Positions 47,820 to 58,572 are shown, counted from the first letter of the stretch. The stretch is 64,000 nt of DNA from Diadophis punctatus similis (GCA_023053685.1 JALIGW010000003.1:47953996-48017995), one strand, 5' to 3'. Notes: generated by a model from the sequence alone, not told the origin. Numbers and translations are program-made.

Positions 47820-49353
47820 CAATGGATATAGAAAGTCTACACACTCCTATTAAAATGACAGGTTTTTGTGATGTAAAAAAACATAGATAAATCACTTCAG
47901 AATTATTTCCACCTTTAATATAACATATAAACTCTTAAATTCAATTGAAAAATGAACTAAAATCTTTTTTGTGGCGGAATAGAAATGTACAATAACAGGA
48001 TTACATAAAGATGCATACCCTTAAACTAATACTTTATTGAAGCACCTTTTGATATAGCAACCAGTCTTTTGAGATAGGAGCCTGTCACCATGACACATCT
48101 TGCCTTGGGAATCTTTGCCCACTCTTCCTTGCAAAAGCGCTCCAAATCTGTCAGATTTGCAAGGGCATCTCCTGTGCACAGCCCTCTTCAGGTCACCCCA
48201 CGGATTTGCAATTGGATTCAGGTCAGGGCTCTAGCTGGGCCATTCCAATACTTTGATCCTTCTCTGGTGAAGCCATTCTTTTATTGAGTTGGAGATATGG
48301 TTTGGGTTGTTGTGTGGTGAAAGCTGAAAGTCCTCTTCATTTTCAGCATTTTAGCAGAGACTTGGAGGTTTTGTGCCAAAATTTATTGATATTTGGAACT
48401 GTTCATAATTCCTTCTACCTTGACTAAAGCCCCAGTTCCAGATGAAGAAAAGCAGTCCCAAAGCATAATGCTGCCACCCCCTCCTTCATTATGGGTATGA
48501 TGTACTTTTGGTGATGCACAGTATTGTTTTTGCACTGAACATACTATTTGGAATTATGGCCAAAAAGACCTCGATCTTGGTCTCATCAGATCATGACACA
48601 TTTTCCCACATGTTTTTGTCAGACTTGATCAGCCGAGACATATGAGGAATATGGGAGATTGTTGTCATATGTAGTATACAACCAGTACTTACCAGAAATC
48701 CCCACAGGTCCTTTATTGTTGCTTAAGCTTCTTGGCAGCCTCTTAGACCAGTTTTCTTCTTGTTTTTTGTTTCGTTTTTTGTTTTATCAATTTTGGAGAG
48801 GCATCCAGTTCTTGATAATGTCATTGTTGTGCCATATATTCTTTACTTGTTAATGACTGTCTTCACTGTGCTCCATGGAATATCCAATGCCTTGGGGAAA
48901 AAAATTGTACTCTTCTTCTGAGTGATACCTTCCACCAATGAGATCCCTTTGATGCTTTATAAGCTCTTTGCAAAGCATGGCTTTTCCTGTAAGAGCCAAC
49001 TGAGTAAATGTCAGAAAAATCTGACTAGAATAGCTGAACTTTATATGAGCTTGATCAGAGTCACTTTAATTGATGGCGGGTGTATATCGACTACTATTTA
49101 ACATCAGTTTGAATGTGATTGGTTAATTCTGAACATAGCCACATCCCTACTTATAAGAAGATGTGAACACTTATACAGATCACATTATTCTAATTTTTAT
49201 AGTTATTTTTCAGCTAACTTTTCAATGTGTTTTTCAATTGAATTGCACAGCTTATATGTTATATTAAAGGTGGAAATAATTCTGAAGCAAGTACAAATTT
49301 TTGTCAAAAACCTGCCATTTTAACACTGGTAAGTAGACTTTCTATATCCACTG
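47820..49353 (-). pseudogene. Tc1/mariner transposon with broken transposase
   Basis: CAATGGATATAGAAAGTCTAC at the left and GTAGACTTTCTATATCCACTG at the right are inverted ends. TA at 47818-47819 and 49354-49355 is the expected target duplication. A second inverted pair, CAGAATTATTTCCACCTTTA and its complement, lies about 75 bases inside. On the - strand near 48195-48245 the transposase reads SPDLNPIANPWG, the C-terminal DLNPIE-type motif of Tc1, with the Glu replaced. The rest is shattered. Length 1,534 bp fits a whole Tc1 copy. Confidence 0.9.
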
Positions 49354-49977
49354 TATTGCTCCTTCTAACTGATTATTATAAGGATAAGATGTTCTGCAAA
49401 GATAATGAGGAAGAGAATTATATCTCAAAATATTTTATATGTTTTTTTAAATTTGTTATTGTACCAAGAGTTAAATCAGAGTCAAAGTTATTGATCTAAG
49501 ATCAGAATTTTAAATATCAACATTAATTGTATTAGCAATAAATAAATGCCTATTTACAAAGTTATATTTGAGGTCCTTTTTGAAACCTAGCATTCATTTT
49601 TTTAAATTTAAAATGTTTATATGGCTGCACATCTTTCAACCAACTCTGGGCAATCAAAATACCAAACAAACATAAAATCATTTAAAGCTATAAAACTTAA
49701 CTAATTAACACATTAAAAAGTAACAAAAATCTGGTGCCAAACAATTCTAATGTGCCTCTAATCATCTCCCAATGCTTGGGGGGCAGGAGGGGGGAAGCCA
49801 GGTTTTTAAAATCTCACAGAAGACTAAAAGGGTGGAGATTTGCTGAACTTCAGGGAACAAGTTACTCCATAAAGCAGGGCTGCCACAGAAAAAGCCTACT
49901 TCCTAGATCCTACAAATTGTTAATATTCAGGAGAAGGAACTAGGAGAATGCCCATCCTATCTGACTTGGTAGCACGG

Positions 49978-50409
49978 CAGAGGTGGGTTCCTGCCGGAGC
50001 TGTCTGGTGCATAGCTCCGGTAGGGAGCGGACGATTGCGCAATTTGCGCATAACCGCTCTGGAGCCCTCTCTGCCGGTCCGTCGTGCGCATCGCCATCTT
50101 TTTCTGTGAATTTTTGGGCGATTTTGCTTCTGCGTATGTGTGGAAGCATAATCGGCTGAAACCTCGCGAGGGGACGCGCACGCGAGAGAGATTTTGGCAA
50201 GATTTTGCTTCTGCGCATGCGCGGAAGCAAAATCACGCCAAAATCTCTCACGCATGCGCGTCTCCTCGCAAGATTTTGGTGCAATTTTGCTTATGCGCAG
50301 AAGCAAAATCGTGCGAGGGGGCTTGCGCGCATAGCAAGCACGTGCGTGTCCGAAATGTGGAGATGCGCACGCAGCGCACCAGCACCGGTAAGGAAGCAAC
50401 CCGCCGCTG
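49978..50409. mobile_element. hAT element with repeated GCGCATGCGC motifs
   Basis: It starts CAGAGGTGGGTTCCTGCCGG and ends GGAAGCAACCCGCCGCTG. TAGCACGG at 49970-49977 and 50410-50417 is a perfect 8-bp target duplication. The interior is a chain of inverted units with TTTTGCTTCTGCGCATGCGC and GCGCGGAAGCAAAATC. The 199- and 115-codon frames on both strands come from this inverted structure. Confidence 0.92.
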
Positions 50410-50609
50410 TAGCACGGGTAGATGTTCTTAGAAAAAGATGGTCCCACAGATAGTGTTAGATTTTGGCGAAGAATGGAGTCGAAGCTGGTTAAAATAACAA
50501 ACTGTTTATTCAACCTCAAAACAGCTACATTGTAATCACTACTGAACTGGCTGCAGGCTGGCGGAGCCCTTTATAGAGAGCTGTCAGCCGTTAGCCAATG
50601 GGTTTAAAC

Positions 50610-50943
50610 CAGGGCTGAAATCCAGCAGGTTCTGACAGGTTCTGGAGAACTGGTAGTGGAAATTTTGAGTAGTTTGGAGAACCGGTAGTGGAAATTTTGA
50701 GTAGTTCAGAGAAGTGGCAAATGCCACCTCTGGCTGGTCCCAGAGTGGGGTGGGAATGGAGATTTTGCAATATCCTTCCCCCAGGAGTAGGGAGGGAATG
50801 GGGATTTTGCAGTATCCTTTCCCTGGAGTGGGGTGGGAATGGAGATTTTGGAGTATCCTTCCTCTGCCACGCCCACCAAGCCACACCACGCCCACCAAGC
50901 CACGCCCACAGAACCGGTAGTAAAAAAAATGATTTCACCACTG
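50610..50943. mobile_element. hAT element nested in the gypsy LTR
   Basis: It starts CAGGGCTGAAATCC and ends GATTTCACCACTG. GTTTAAAC at 50602-50609 and 50944-50951 is a perfect 8-bp target duplication. The interior has GGTTCTGGAGAAC and repeated GGGAATGGAGATTTTGCA units. It is a sister of 54732-55012. Confidence 0.93.
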
Positions 50944-50966
50944 GTTTAAACTATTTACCCGCGCTA

Positions 50967-51050
50967 CTGTTATTTATTTATTTATTTATTATGGTGTTCT
51001 TATATGCCGCCCAACTCCCGAAGGACTCAGGGCGGCGTACAACAGAGAGC
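50967..51050 (-). mobile_element. Retroposon tail, - strand
   Basis: TTATTTATTTATTTATTATG followed by ATGCCGCCCAACTCCCG and CTCAGGGCGGCG is the reverse of a common squamate SINE/LINE end. It lies inside the gypsy LTR. Confidence 0.6.
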
Positions 51051-51149
51051 CACTACAACTGTTAGCCAGTAGATTTGAACTATTTTCCCATGCATAGCGC
51101 GGACCAGAGTGAAACCTTCTGCCCATGCATATGCATACACAACACTCCT

Positions 51150-51945
51150 CTTCACCAAGCTAGAACCTTCCGTCCCCAGTCCTTACGCTAAAGGCGTAGT
51201 CTTCTAGGTAAGCTGGTCGGCGGCGAATGCATGTTGACTTGCGGGTCTTCTCTATTCTCGGTGAGTCCTTGTGAGTCACCCTCATTCACGAAGAGTCAGC
51301 GATGGGAGCAGATGGATTGTTGGAGTCTCCTTGTGAGTGATCTGGGCATGGCCTTCCTCCAAAGTCGAGCTCAGCAGCAACAGGGCAACAGCAGCAGGTG
51401 TCTCGCTCATCGTGGGACTCCGCACCAAAGGTAACAGTGCTCGTCTCCCTTGCTCAACCCATCCTTCGGCATTGTATTGTGGAGTTGCCTCGTCTGGTCT
51501 GCTGTGGTTGGTGGTTCTCAGGTGGCTCTGGAGCTGGTTGATGTGGTGACGCCACACCCTGTGGTCTTCTAGTTCTACTTGATAGGAGCGGGGGCCGGTT
51601 ACTTCCACAACTTGGGCCAGCAGCCAGATGGGGCAGCCCACATAGTTTTGGGCGTATACCGGGTCACCTTCGGTAAAGGTTCATGCTTGGTAGTGCCTGT
51701 CACTGGGTGCTTCTGTTGAGTAGTCGGGGTGCACTCTGTCCAAGTTGGTCCGAAAATGGTGGCCCATGAGGAGCTCTGCTGGGCTCCGGTTGGTTGTGGC
51801 GCTGAGTGTGATGTGTTGCACTAACAGGTATAATTTTCTCCTGCAAGTCCCCTGGGCCCATTCGGGCCAGCGTCTCTTTCGTGATTTGGACTGCAAAGTC
51901 TTGTAAAGAGGGACCTGAACTGTTGACAAAATGAAGTTTCTAGAG
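51150..51945 (-). pseudogene. Ty3/gypsy integrase C-terminal region
   Basis: A - strand frame runs from about 51945 to 51282 with one TGA near 51680. It encodes ATTNRSPAELLMGH (end of the integrase core), FTEGDPVYAQNY and VTGPRSYQVELEDHRVWRRH-like text, typical of vertebrate gypsy integrases. The polypurine tract and 3' LTR follow downstream on the same strand. Everything 5' of this is absent. This copy is unable to encode pol. Confidence 0.8.
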
Positions 51946-52019
51946 TAGATCCAAAACCAGTCTATCATAGAGTATATAATAATAGTTAAGCCTGGAGGAT
52001 ATTAGCATGAGTACAATAG

Positions 52020-52225
52020 TTTTAGGATATAATCTGAGTCAGTCACCAAGACCAGATGTTTGTTCTTCCAAGCTTTCAGACTCATGCTGGAACTCACCCT
52101 CAGGAAACTTCTCAATCTCCAGGATGCACCCTGAGGATGGGCTCCAGCATGAGTCTGAAAGCTTGGAAGAACAAATATTTGATACCAGTGACCAACTCAG
52201 ATTGGATCCTGCAATATTATCCTGG
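52020..52225. mobile_element. Foldback element ~200 bp
   Basis: TCCAAGCTTTCAGACTCATG in the left half and CATGAGTCTGAAAGCTTGGA in the right half are perfect complements. Pairing continues outward through TCTGAGTCAGTCACC against GTGACCAACTCAGA. Both strands therefore encode the same SDSCW-like peptide by chance. No target duplication was identified. Confidence 0.8.
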
Positions 52226-52555
52226 GACACATATATTTGCTTTCGTTCACAATAGTTTTAAGATCATTTTCTTCCAGAAAGGAACAGATTTGGCATATCA
52301 GCAGGAATTGATAAAATATATGCTTAAATATTACTCTCTTTGGGAAACTACAGAGAACCAGACTGAAAACCAACCTCAAAGTGTGCACCTACTCTTTTGG
52401 GAAACTGTACCTCTACCTTCCTGTAACTATCATTCCTCCTAATAAGCATTTCCATTTAATTTCAACATATGGTATTATTTTTAATCCGATTTAATCCGGA
52501 TTGTTAGCAGTCATTAAAGCAAATCACATCAATACTTGAAGATGCATCACCCTTA

Positions 52556-53191
52556 CCAGACAGGAAACATGACCTGATAAGCTAACTCGGCTTTATTGTA
52601 AAGCTGCATTAATATAAACTTGCAAGTCTGAAACAACAATTCTCCCACTGTCTCTTTTATAACCTGAGAATCTAGGGACAGTCCTTTTTGAGCCTCTTGC
52701 CTTGCCCACTATCCAGCCATGGACTATGTTGTCCCTTAGCTGACTGTTCCCTAGGCAGCATATCTTCATCCTATCTCCCAATACCTGTCAGCCCCACCTT
52801 TTGGGGCTGCCATTCGGGCGGAGGGAACCTCACGCTGTTGGGAAAACATCACAAGCCGACGATCGCCCCGGCAAAGACTGGAGATGCCAAAAAGCCGCCG
52901 TTTGTCTTCACGATGCCCAGCTGGCTAACGGGAGTTGTCGGGCGCATTCGCAAAGCGCTGAGCAGCTGTGCAATCATGGCTTGAGACACGGAACGCCGGG
53001 AGAGGGTGGAGTCGCGGGGTGGGGCATGCTACATACTAAATAGGTGGAGGGAGCACTGGGAAGTTGCTTCTGACAAGGTTCTCATTCATGTAATGATGGT
53101 TGGTGAGTGCCAGGAGTTGGTGAATTAAAGGACGAGTGTGTTCGAGCCTTTCTATTCCAACAACTTCCTGGAACCTGACAATACCATTACA
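52556..53191 (-). repeat. 3' LTR of a chromodomain gypsy element, - strand, split by a solo LTR
   Basis: Without the 395-bp solo LTR inside it, this is about 236 bp, matching the LTR at 57652-57890. Shared text includes CTTTATTGTAAAGCT, CCACTATCCAG and GACTGTTCCCTAGG. On the - strand it starts TGTAATGG and has TATAAAAGAG and AATAAA. A polypurine tract (CTGAAGGGGAGGGTGA on the - strand, 53207-53192) precedes it. Confidence 0.75.
52786..53180 (+). mobile_element. Solo LTR with 5-bp target duplication
   Basis: It starts TGTCAGCCCC and ends AACCTGACA, the TG...CA ends of an LTR. ATACC at 52781-52785 and 53181-53185 is a perfect 5-bp duplication as made by retroviral-type integrases. It is 395 bp, GC-rich in its first two thirds. 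ACTAAATAGG near 53035 and AATTAAAGG near 53124 suggest + orientation. No internal region is present, so it is probably the product of LTR-LTR recombination. Confidence 0.85.
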
Positions 53192-53526
53192 TCACCCTCC
53201 CCTTCAGATTCATCTTCCCCAGCTGAAAATGATTGTGGACTAAAAGTACAAAATGAAGCTGTGTCACTCCCCTCTTTGGCTGATAACTCCTCAAGATCAT
53301 ATGAGGTATCTTGTAAATGAACTGTGCCTGTAGATGTGGTAGCCGCCCCTTCATTGGGAATCTGTGTCCTCCCCTCATGTCCTGAATGCCTGATATGGAA
53401 GTAGCTAGATTATTTATTTTGCCTCCTACTTGGTCTCTTGCTATCCTTGAGGTGTCCTTTACCCTATGGAAAAGCTACTCATGTTTATCTTGGTCAGCAC
53501 CTAACACAGGTAAGGCTGCTGGTTGC

Positions 53527-53742
53527 CTAGGCAGGGTTTGTATAATATTGGTCATGAAAGCAGAACACGAATTGTGGTATATGCACATCTATTGCTGCCT
53601 CATATGACCTCTCCAGCTCTGAATAGCCATTCCAATGTATCAAATGCTTAGCCCTCTTCCCTCTGTATCTAGAGTCTAGCACTTCTTCTACCTCATACTC
53701 TTCCTCCCGAGGAGGGTTGTTATTTGTAAATGCAGAGTGCAA
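53527..53742 (-). pseudogene. Chromodomain of Ty3/gypsy chromovirus integrase
   Basis: A - strand frame encodes YEVEEVLDSRYRGKRAKHLI followed by HWNGYSELERSYE, then HIPQFVFCFHDQYY. This matches the Y.VE.ILD.R and LI.WKGY..E..SWE motifs of chromodomains at the C-terminus of chromovirus integrases; the aromatic SWE is changed to SYE. It lies just upstream, in the element's sense, of the polypurine tract and LTR. Confidence 0.85.
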
Positions 53743-53774
53743 GGGAGTGCCATTTTTTCACAAAGACCAATAGC

Positions 53775-54050
53775 ATGCAAGAAGAACTTTCACTGATGCT
53801 TGCAATTACAAACAAAATGTTCCTGTGTTATTTGCTTAGTCATTAGGAAACAAATTTCAAGTCTAGTTTCTTGTGTCAGAAATTTTGTAGAAAGCCACAT
53901 CCAATCCCATTCTGCAATTTTAGGTCTCTCTTGTCTGCATGGATCTGCTGGTGGGTTTTTTTTGGGGGGGGGTATGTGGCCTTTGCAAGTTTGAGCTATT
54001 ACTGTGGGCTGTTTGTCTCTCATGCAGGAAATCTACAACACAAGGAATGG
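53775..54050 (-). pseudogene. Chromovirus integrase C-terminal segment
   Basis: A - strand frame reads RQERPKIAEWDWMWLSTKFL, like the VGD.VWLS..N motif that precedes the chromodomain in gypsy integrases. It is cut on its upstream side by the hAT element at 54079. Confidence 0.65.
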
Positions 54051-54078
54051 AGCTTTTTTGCGTGACTGTTGGTAAGAC

Positions 54079-54709
54079 CAGGGGTGGGTTCCTAATTTTT
54101 TTACTACCACTCTGTGGGAGTGGCATATTTTGTGGGTGTGGCTTGCCAGCCATGTGGGCGTGGGCCTCGGGAGCTTGGCAGCGGCCGGAGAAGCGGGAGA
54201 GCATTGCCCACCTGCAACGCAGCCCCCCGCAGCGGGAGCAGCAAGTCCGCGGCAGCGGTTCTTCTAGGAGGTTCTGTACGGCCTGAATGCTTCTCCCCAT
54301 TCGATGATCCTAGGCTCCTGCCGCCTGTTCCCCCTCCCCTCAGCAGCTCGAGAAGCCTCGAATGTGCGAAAATGCCTGGGATCATCACCGTGCGTTCGTG
54401 GCTTCTCGGACTGCTGAAGGGAGGGGAATGGAGATAGCTCCTGCCACCCATTCTTTCAGCGTCTCACGCGCTCCCTCAGCCATCCTCCCCTGCTTGGACT
54501 CACTGTGGGGTAGGAAGGCAGCGCATGCGCAGTGCCGGAAGCTCAGCTTCTGGGCATGCGCAGAAGAATTTTTTTAAAAAAAATTAATTTTTTTTAATAA
54601 AAATGGTGGCACCCAGGCACCGGCAACCGACCTCCCCGGTACTGTGACGTCACCAGCGGGCCGCTACCGGTGCTATAGAGTGGACCGCACTGGTAGGAAC
54701 CCACCACTG
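54079..54709. mobile_element. hAT element nested in the chromovirus
   Basis: It starts CAGGGGTGGGTTCCTA and ends TAGGAACCCACCACTG. GGTAAGAC at 54071-54078 and 54710-54717 is a perfect 8-bp target duplication. The interior is GC-rich with GCGCATGCGCAGTGCC and GGGCATGCGCAGAAG. The frames of 107-126 codons are artefacts. Confidence 0.93.
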
Positions 54710-54731
54710 GGTAAGACCCATGGATGGAATC

Positions 54732-55012
54732 CAGAGGTGAAATTCAGCAGGTTCTGACAGGTTCTGGAGAACCAGTAGCGGAAATTTTGAGTAGTTCGGA
54801 GAACCGGCAAATACCACCTCTGGCTGGCTGGCTGGCTGGGAATGGAGATTTTGCAATATCCTTCCCCCAGGAGTAGGGAGGGAATGGGGATTTTGCAGTA
54901 TCCTTCCCCTGGAGTAGGGTGGGAATGGAGATATTGCAATATCCTTCCCCTGCCATGCCCACCAAGCCACGCCCACAGAACCGGTAGGGAAAATTTTTGC
55001 ATTTCACTCTTG
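54732..55012. mobile_element. hAT element, sister of 50610-50943
   Basis: It starts CAGAGGTGAAATTCAGC and ends GCATTTCACTCTTG. ATGGAATC at 54724-54731 and 55013-55020 is a perfect 8-bp target duplication. It carries the same GGGAATGGAGAT repeats, and lies only 22 bases from the neighbouring hAT element. Confidence 0.93.
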
Positions 55013-55094
55013 ATGGAATCCATAAGTTGCCTGTAACAGAGACATACCAAGTGTTTGCATTGTTGTAAGCAATTTCAGCAAGAGATATGAGATC

Positions 55095-55585
55095 AATGTG
55101 AGATCACTAGGGGTGACATGATAGCAGTGTTCCAATATCTCAGGGATTGCCACAAAGAGGGAGTCAAGCCAAAAGCACCTGGGGGCAGGACAAGAAGCAG
55201 TGGATGGAAACTAATCAAGGAGAGAAGCAACCTAAAACTAAGAAGAAATTTCCTGACAGTTAAAACAATTAATCAGTGGAACAACTTGCCTCCAGAAGTT
55301 GTGAATGCTCCAACACTAGAAGTTTTTAAGAAGAGATTAAGAGATTTAAGAAGAGATTTAAGAAGAGATTTGTTTGAAATGGGATAGGGCAAGGGTGTCA
55401 AACTTGATTGCATCACATGACTTATCATGACGTATCACACAGGTTTTTTGCCTTTGCAGAGCTGGGGTGGGTGTGTCCTGCACGTGATACATCCGGCCCA
55501 TGGGGCGCCAGTTTGACATGCCTGGTATAGGGTTTCCTGCTTGAACAGGGTGTTGGACTAGAAGACCTCCAAGGTCCCTTCCTAT
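55095..55585 (+). mobile_element. CR1 LINE 3' end, split by a hAT element
   Basis: On the + strand it encodes MIAVFQYLRDCHKEGVK and NQWNNLPPEVVNAPTLEVFK, the C-terminus of CR1 ORF2, then the 3' end GGACTAGAAGACCTCCAAGG. A hAT element lies at 55391-55527. AAGAGATTTAAGAAGAGATTT near 55340-55370 is a small tandem expansion. It passes into a (CTATT)n tail. Confidence 0.88.
55391..55527. mobile_element. hAT element nested in the CR1 3' end
   Basis: CAAGGGTGTCAAACTTG and CAGTTTGACATGCCTG-like ends are an imperfect inverted pair, with ATAGGG on both sides. It belongs to the family at 13684-14212. The CR1 3' UTR continues on its right. Confidence 0.75.
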
Positions 55586-55674
55586 TCTATTCTATTCTAT
55601 TCTATTCTATTCTATTCTATTCTATTCTATTCTATTCTATTCTATTCTATTCTATTCTATTCTATTCTATTCTT
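55582..55674. repeat. (CTATT)n microsatellite
   Basis: About 18 pentamers directly attached to the CR1 3' end. It is the complement of (AATAG)n, a repeat reported as seeded by CR1 LINEs in snakes. Confidence 0.95.
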
Positions 55675-56049
55675 ATTACTCTTACTCTTATTCGTATTCT
55701 ATTCCAATCTTGTTGGTATGAAATATAGAATCTTAAAATATTTCTGCGACAGTTGATTAACCTTCTCAGATTCTTCATTGGACTTCATTGATGTGAGGAA
55801 TAAAATTATTTTAATATTTAATAAGTGCAAGAGGGCCTTCCAAAATATGGAAGTGAATTATTTCCTCTGTCTCAAATCACATGATTGACTCAATATTGAA
55901 TTATGTGATTCAAAAAGAATTGAGAAAAATAATCAATCTGTTTCCGGGGCCATTGGGAGACCATTGCAAACAAAAAAAAGAGCCAATTTGGTAAATAAAC
56001 CCACTATTACTAGTATGCTAGTAAACCTAGACAATGGGGTGTCTAGTGG

Positions 56050-56500
56050 CTGCAATACCCCAGCTGGCTAACTAGGGATTGGTTTTGATCTATGACTGAC
56101 ATGACAAGAAGAAATATAGTCCTTAATGTTGGCACAGATGTGAAGCCATCAAAAATTTCTGAAGTCTATGTTGGGTTCTCATAAGTTTATGTTGGGTTTT
56201 AAATAACTTCCTATTTTGTTGCTGTGGCACAACTGTAGTATCTTAGGGAAGGGGAACATATAAACCTCCATTGTTCGACAGCTGTTCTCCCTCCACTATG
56301 AAAGGCACAATAGCACTTTGGAAGTCATCCATCTGGGCTATGGCATATGCATCAACCCTAATCTGATCAAATATATCAACTGTCTGTCTTCCTACTCCCA
56401 GATTTTCATGTTGGTTCAGATTTATAGTGCAACTCAAAAGTTGTGTGGATGGAGTACTGTTGCAGGGTGGAGGAAGAGGTGACTGGGGCAAATGGCTTAT
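56050..56500 (-). pseudogene. Chromovirus RNase H-integrase linker, degraded
   Basis: The frame at 56491-56243 reads DQIRVDAYAIAQMDDFQSA and then NNGGLYVPLP, like the AQ..D......DGLLY.RG.LYVP region before the gypsy integrase zinc finger. Broken frames downstream contain ASHLCQH, compatible with the second zinc-finger pair. Assigned mainly from its place in order. Confidence 0.55.
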
Positions 56501-56749
56501 ATTTGTGTTTGTCTGGAACTTTGCTTTGGGAGCCTGGGACTTATGAGATATAAAAACCAGAGAAGGAGAAAAAATGTGGCTACCTGATTTGATACAGGAT
56601 GAGAGATTAGATGTTTTGGAATTTTTTTAAATGCTTATGGTCTATACTAATGCGTTTAGGATGGATTGCTCCTTCTGTTACGTGTCTCCATTGCTTAAAG
56701 GCATTTTTTTAACCACTGCAACTCTTTATTTAAAATGCCAGAGTTCCTT

Positions 56750-57640
56750 TCTGCTAGGAGGAGCACCCTGGATTTAAAGGTACACAGTGGTAAATCTGCC
56801 CCTTCCACTTTTCCACTTGGAGCAGGACTGCTCCTATCATCCACACCTGAAGCATTTGTCTGCACCACAAAGGGGCAGGAGAGGTTGGTGTGACCGTGAA
56901 GAGAATGAGAAACAAGGAAACATCATTTGCTCTTGGGTCAGCCAAGAGAGTCACTGATGCTTTCTTAAGAGTTGGGACGTGGTCAGCAAAATTAGGGATG
57001 CATTTTCCTATAGAAGTTAGCAAAGCCTAGCAAGCATTGCACATCTTTCAAATTATGGGGAGGAGACAGGTGCCATGACAGAATAGTTTGTACCTTTGCT
57101 GGATCAATCTGTATGGCTTCTGTGGAGATTCTGTAATCCAAATAGTCTAATTGTGGAAGCTGAAATGTATATATTTCTGATTTAGCAAAGAGCTTGTCCC
57201 ATAATTTTTGCAATACATTTCTGACATAGGTGACATGCAGGGAGGGATCTTTGAAATAAACTAGTATGTCATCTAAATATACTATCATGTACTTGTGTAA
57301 CATTTTTGAAAATATTTCATTCATGTATCTAAAGAAAACAAGTTAGCCAAGTCAAAAAACATCACTATGTATTTGAACGTCTCATTTCTTGTATCAAAAG
57401 CTGTTAAATACTTGTGTCTTTCATTCTGATCATGTAAGAATTTTTCAAGTCTAGTTTTGTAAAAATGTGTCTTTTGTAGCCAGTCTAGTAGAGCTGAGAT
57501 AAGTGACAGTGATAACACTCTATAATTATTACTGTTCAAATCTTTGTATTCATGAACGATAGGTATTGGTGCTCCCTCCTTTCCCTTCAGAATGGCTGCT
57601 GCTTGTCCTTATTTTGGGGAGACAAAAATGTGGATACAAA
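56750..57640 (-). pseudogene. Chromovirus reverse transcriptase and RNase H start, broken
   Basis: Frames on the - strand run in order. First come LISALLDWLQKTHFYKTRL and FKYIVMFFDLAN (57539-57330), then YMIVYLDDILVYFKD with the catalytic YLDD, and CLLGFANFYRKM (57324-56992). Last is DHVPTLKKASVTLL to VWMIGAVLLQVEK (57023-56754), the start of RNase H. At least two frameshifts and many changed residues make it inactive. Gag, protease and the start of RT are missing; the 5' LTR lies directly next to it. Confidence 0.85.
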
Positions 57641-57651
57641 TATTGGTGAAT

Positions 57652-57890
57652 TGTAAGGAAACACAACCAGATAATCTACTTTATTGTAAAGCTACATTAA
57701 CAGAACCTTGAAAGTCTGAAAATAGTTCTTCTGCCATCACCTTTATAACCTGACAAACTGAGGAAGGTTCCTTCTGAGCCTCTTGTCCCACCCACTATCC
57801 AGTCATAGGCTATGTTGCCTCTTATCTGACTGTTCCCTAGGTAGCGTCTTTCTGCCCTATCTCCCAAGGTCTTTTTCACATAACATTACA
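57652..57890 (-). repeat. 5' LTR of the chromovirus, - strand
   Basis: The + strand reads TGTAAGGAAAC at the left and CATTACA at the right, giving TGTAA...TTACA ends on the - strand. It has the same TATA and AATAAA positions as the LTR at 52556-53191. No matching 5-bp target duplication was found at the two outer edges. Confidence 0.7.
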
Positions 57891-58564
57891 TGATATTACA
57901 AAGCAATAGATTCGGTTGCCCTCAGCAGACAAATATATTCAGTTAATATCTCTTAATGATCTCTTTGTATGGCTTCATGTAAAGAGCACTGAAGACAGAA
58001 TGGAGCTATTAGGGACATCATATAATAAATAACATCTTGAGGCAAATATCTCAAAATAACACTGTTTAAAATCAATAAAAAGTAAGAACTAGAGCAAAAT
58101 CATGTTTCTTATTCACAAACCTCTCAGGTGATCCAGAATGGTATAATTAGAAGTCCATGTTCACAATTCAGTCTTGAAAGCCATTGAGAGATCCAGAACC
58201 AAACAGTCACATTCCCTTTGTCAAGTTCAACCATTCTTTCAGATGATCAAAGCAGTCTTGAAATAGATTGAAATCATTTGTTTATTCCGGATCCCTGCTG
58301 CTGGAAAACTATCACCCATTTGAACACATTATTCATGGAAGATGAGCCTATAATTGCTGATCTATAAAGCATCCAATATAAGCTTCTTAAGAAAGGGTTT
58401 ATTATTGCTTTGTTAAAACCAGAAGGTATGCTGCCACACCTAAAAGAGCATAATAATAATAAATAGGACATCTTTATTAAATTTTAGATCACAATTTGAA
58501 CATGGACTAAGTGTTCTAACATATTGCTCAGTATGCCTTCCTATGTCATAAACATAAATTGATA
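57891..58564. other. Unassigned stretch
   Basis: A/T-rich. No convincing coding frame or recognised repeat. Confidence 0.35.
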
Positions 58565-58572
58565 GTCTAATA

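Larger units (their letters stand above)
50454..51144 (-). repeat. 3' LTR of a Ty3/gypsy element, - strand, with two insertions
   Basis: Ends TGTT...AACA. On the - strand a TATA box (TCTATAAA) lies at 50577-50570 and AATAAA at 50510-50505. A purine run GGTGAAGAGGAG just outside 51144 is the polypurine tract that precedes a 3' LTR. A hAT element (50610-50943) and a retroposon tail (50967-51050) interrupt it. Confidence 0.75.

Noticed and set aside
49920..50519. 199-codon frame on the - strand
   Set aside because: It repeats HAQKQN-like units created by the inverted repeats of the hAT element.
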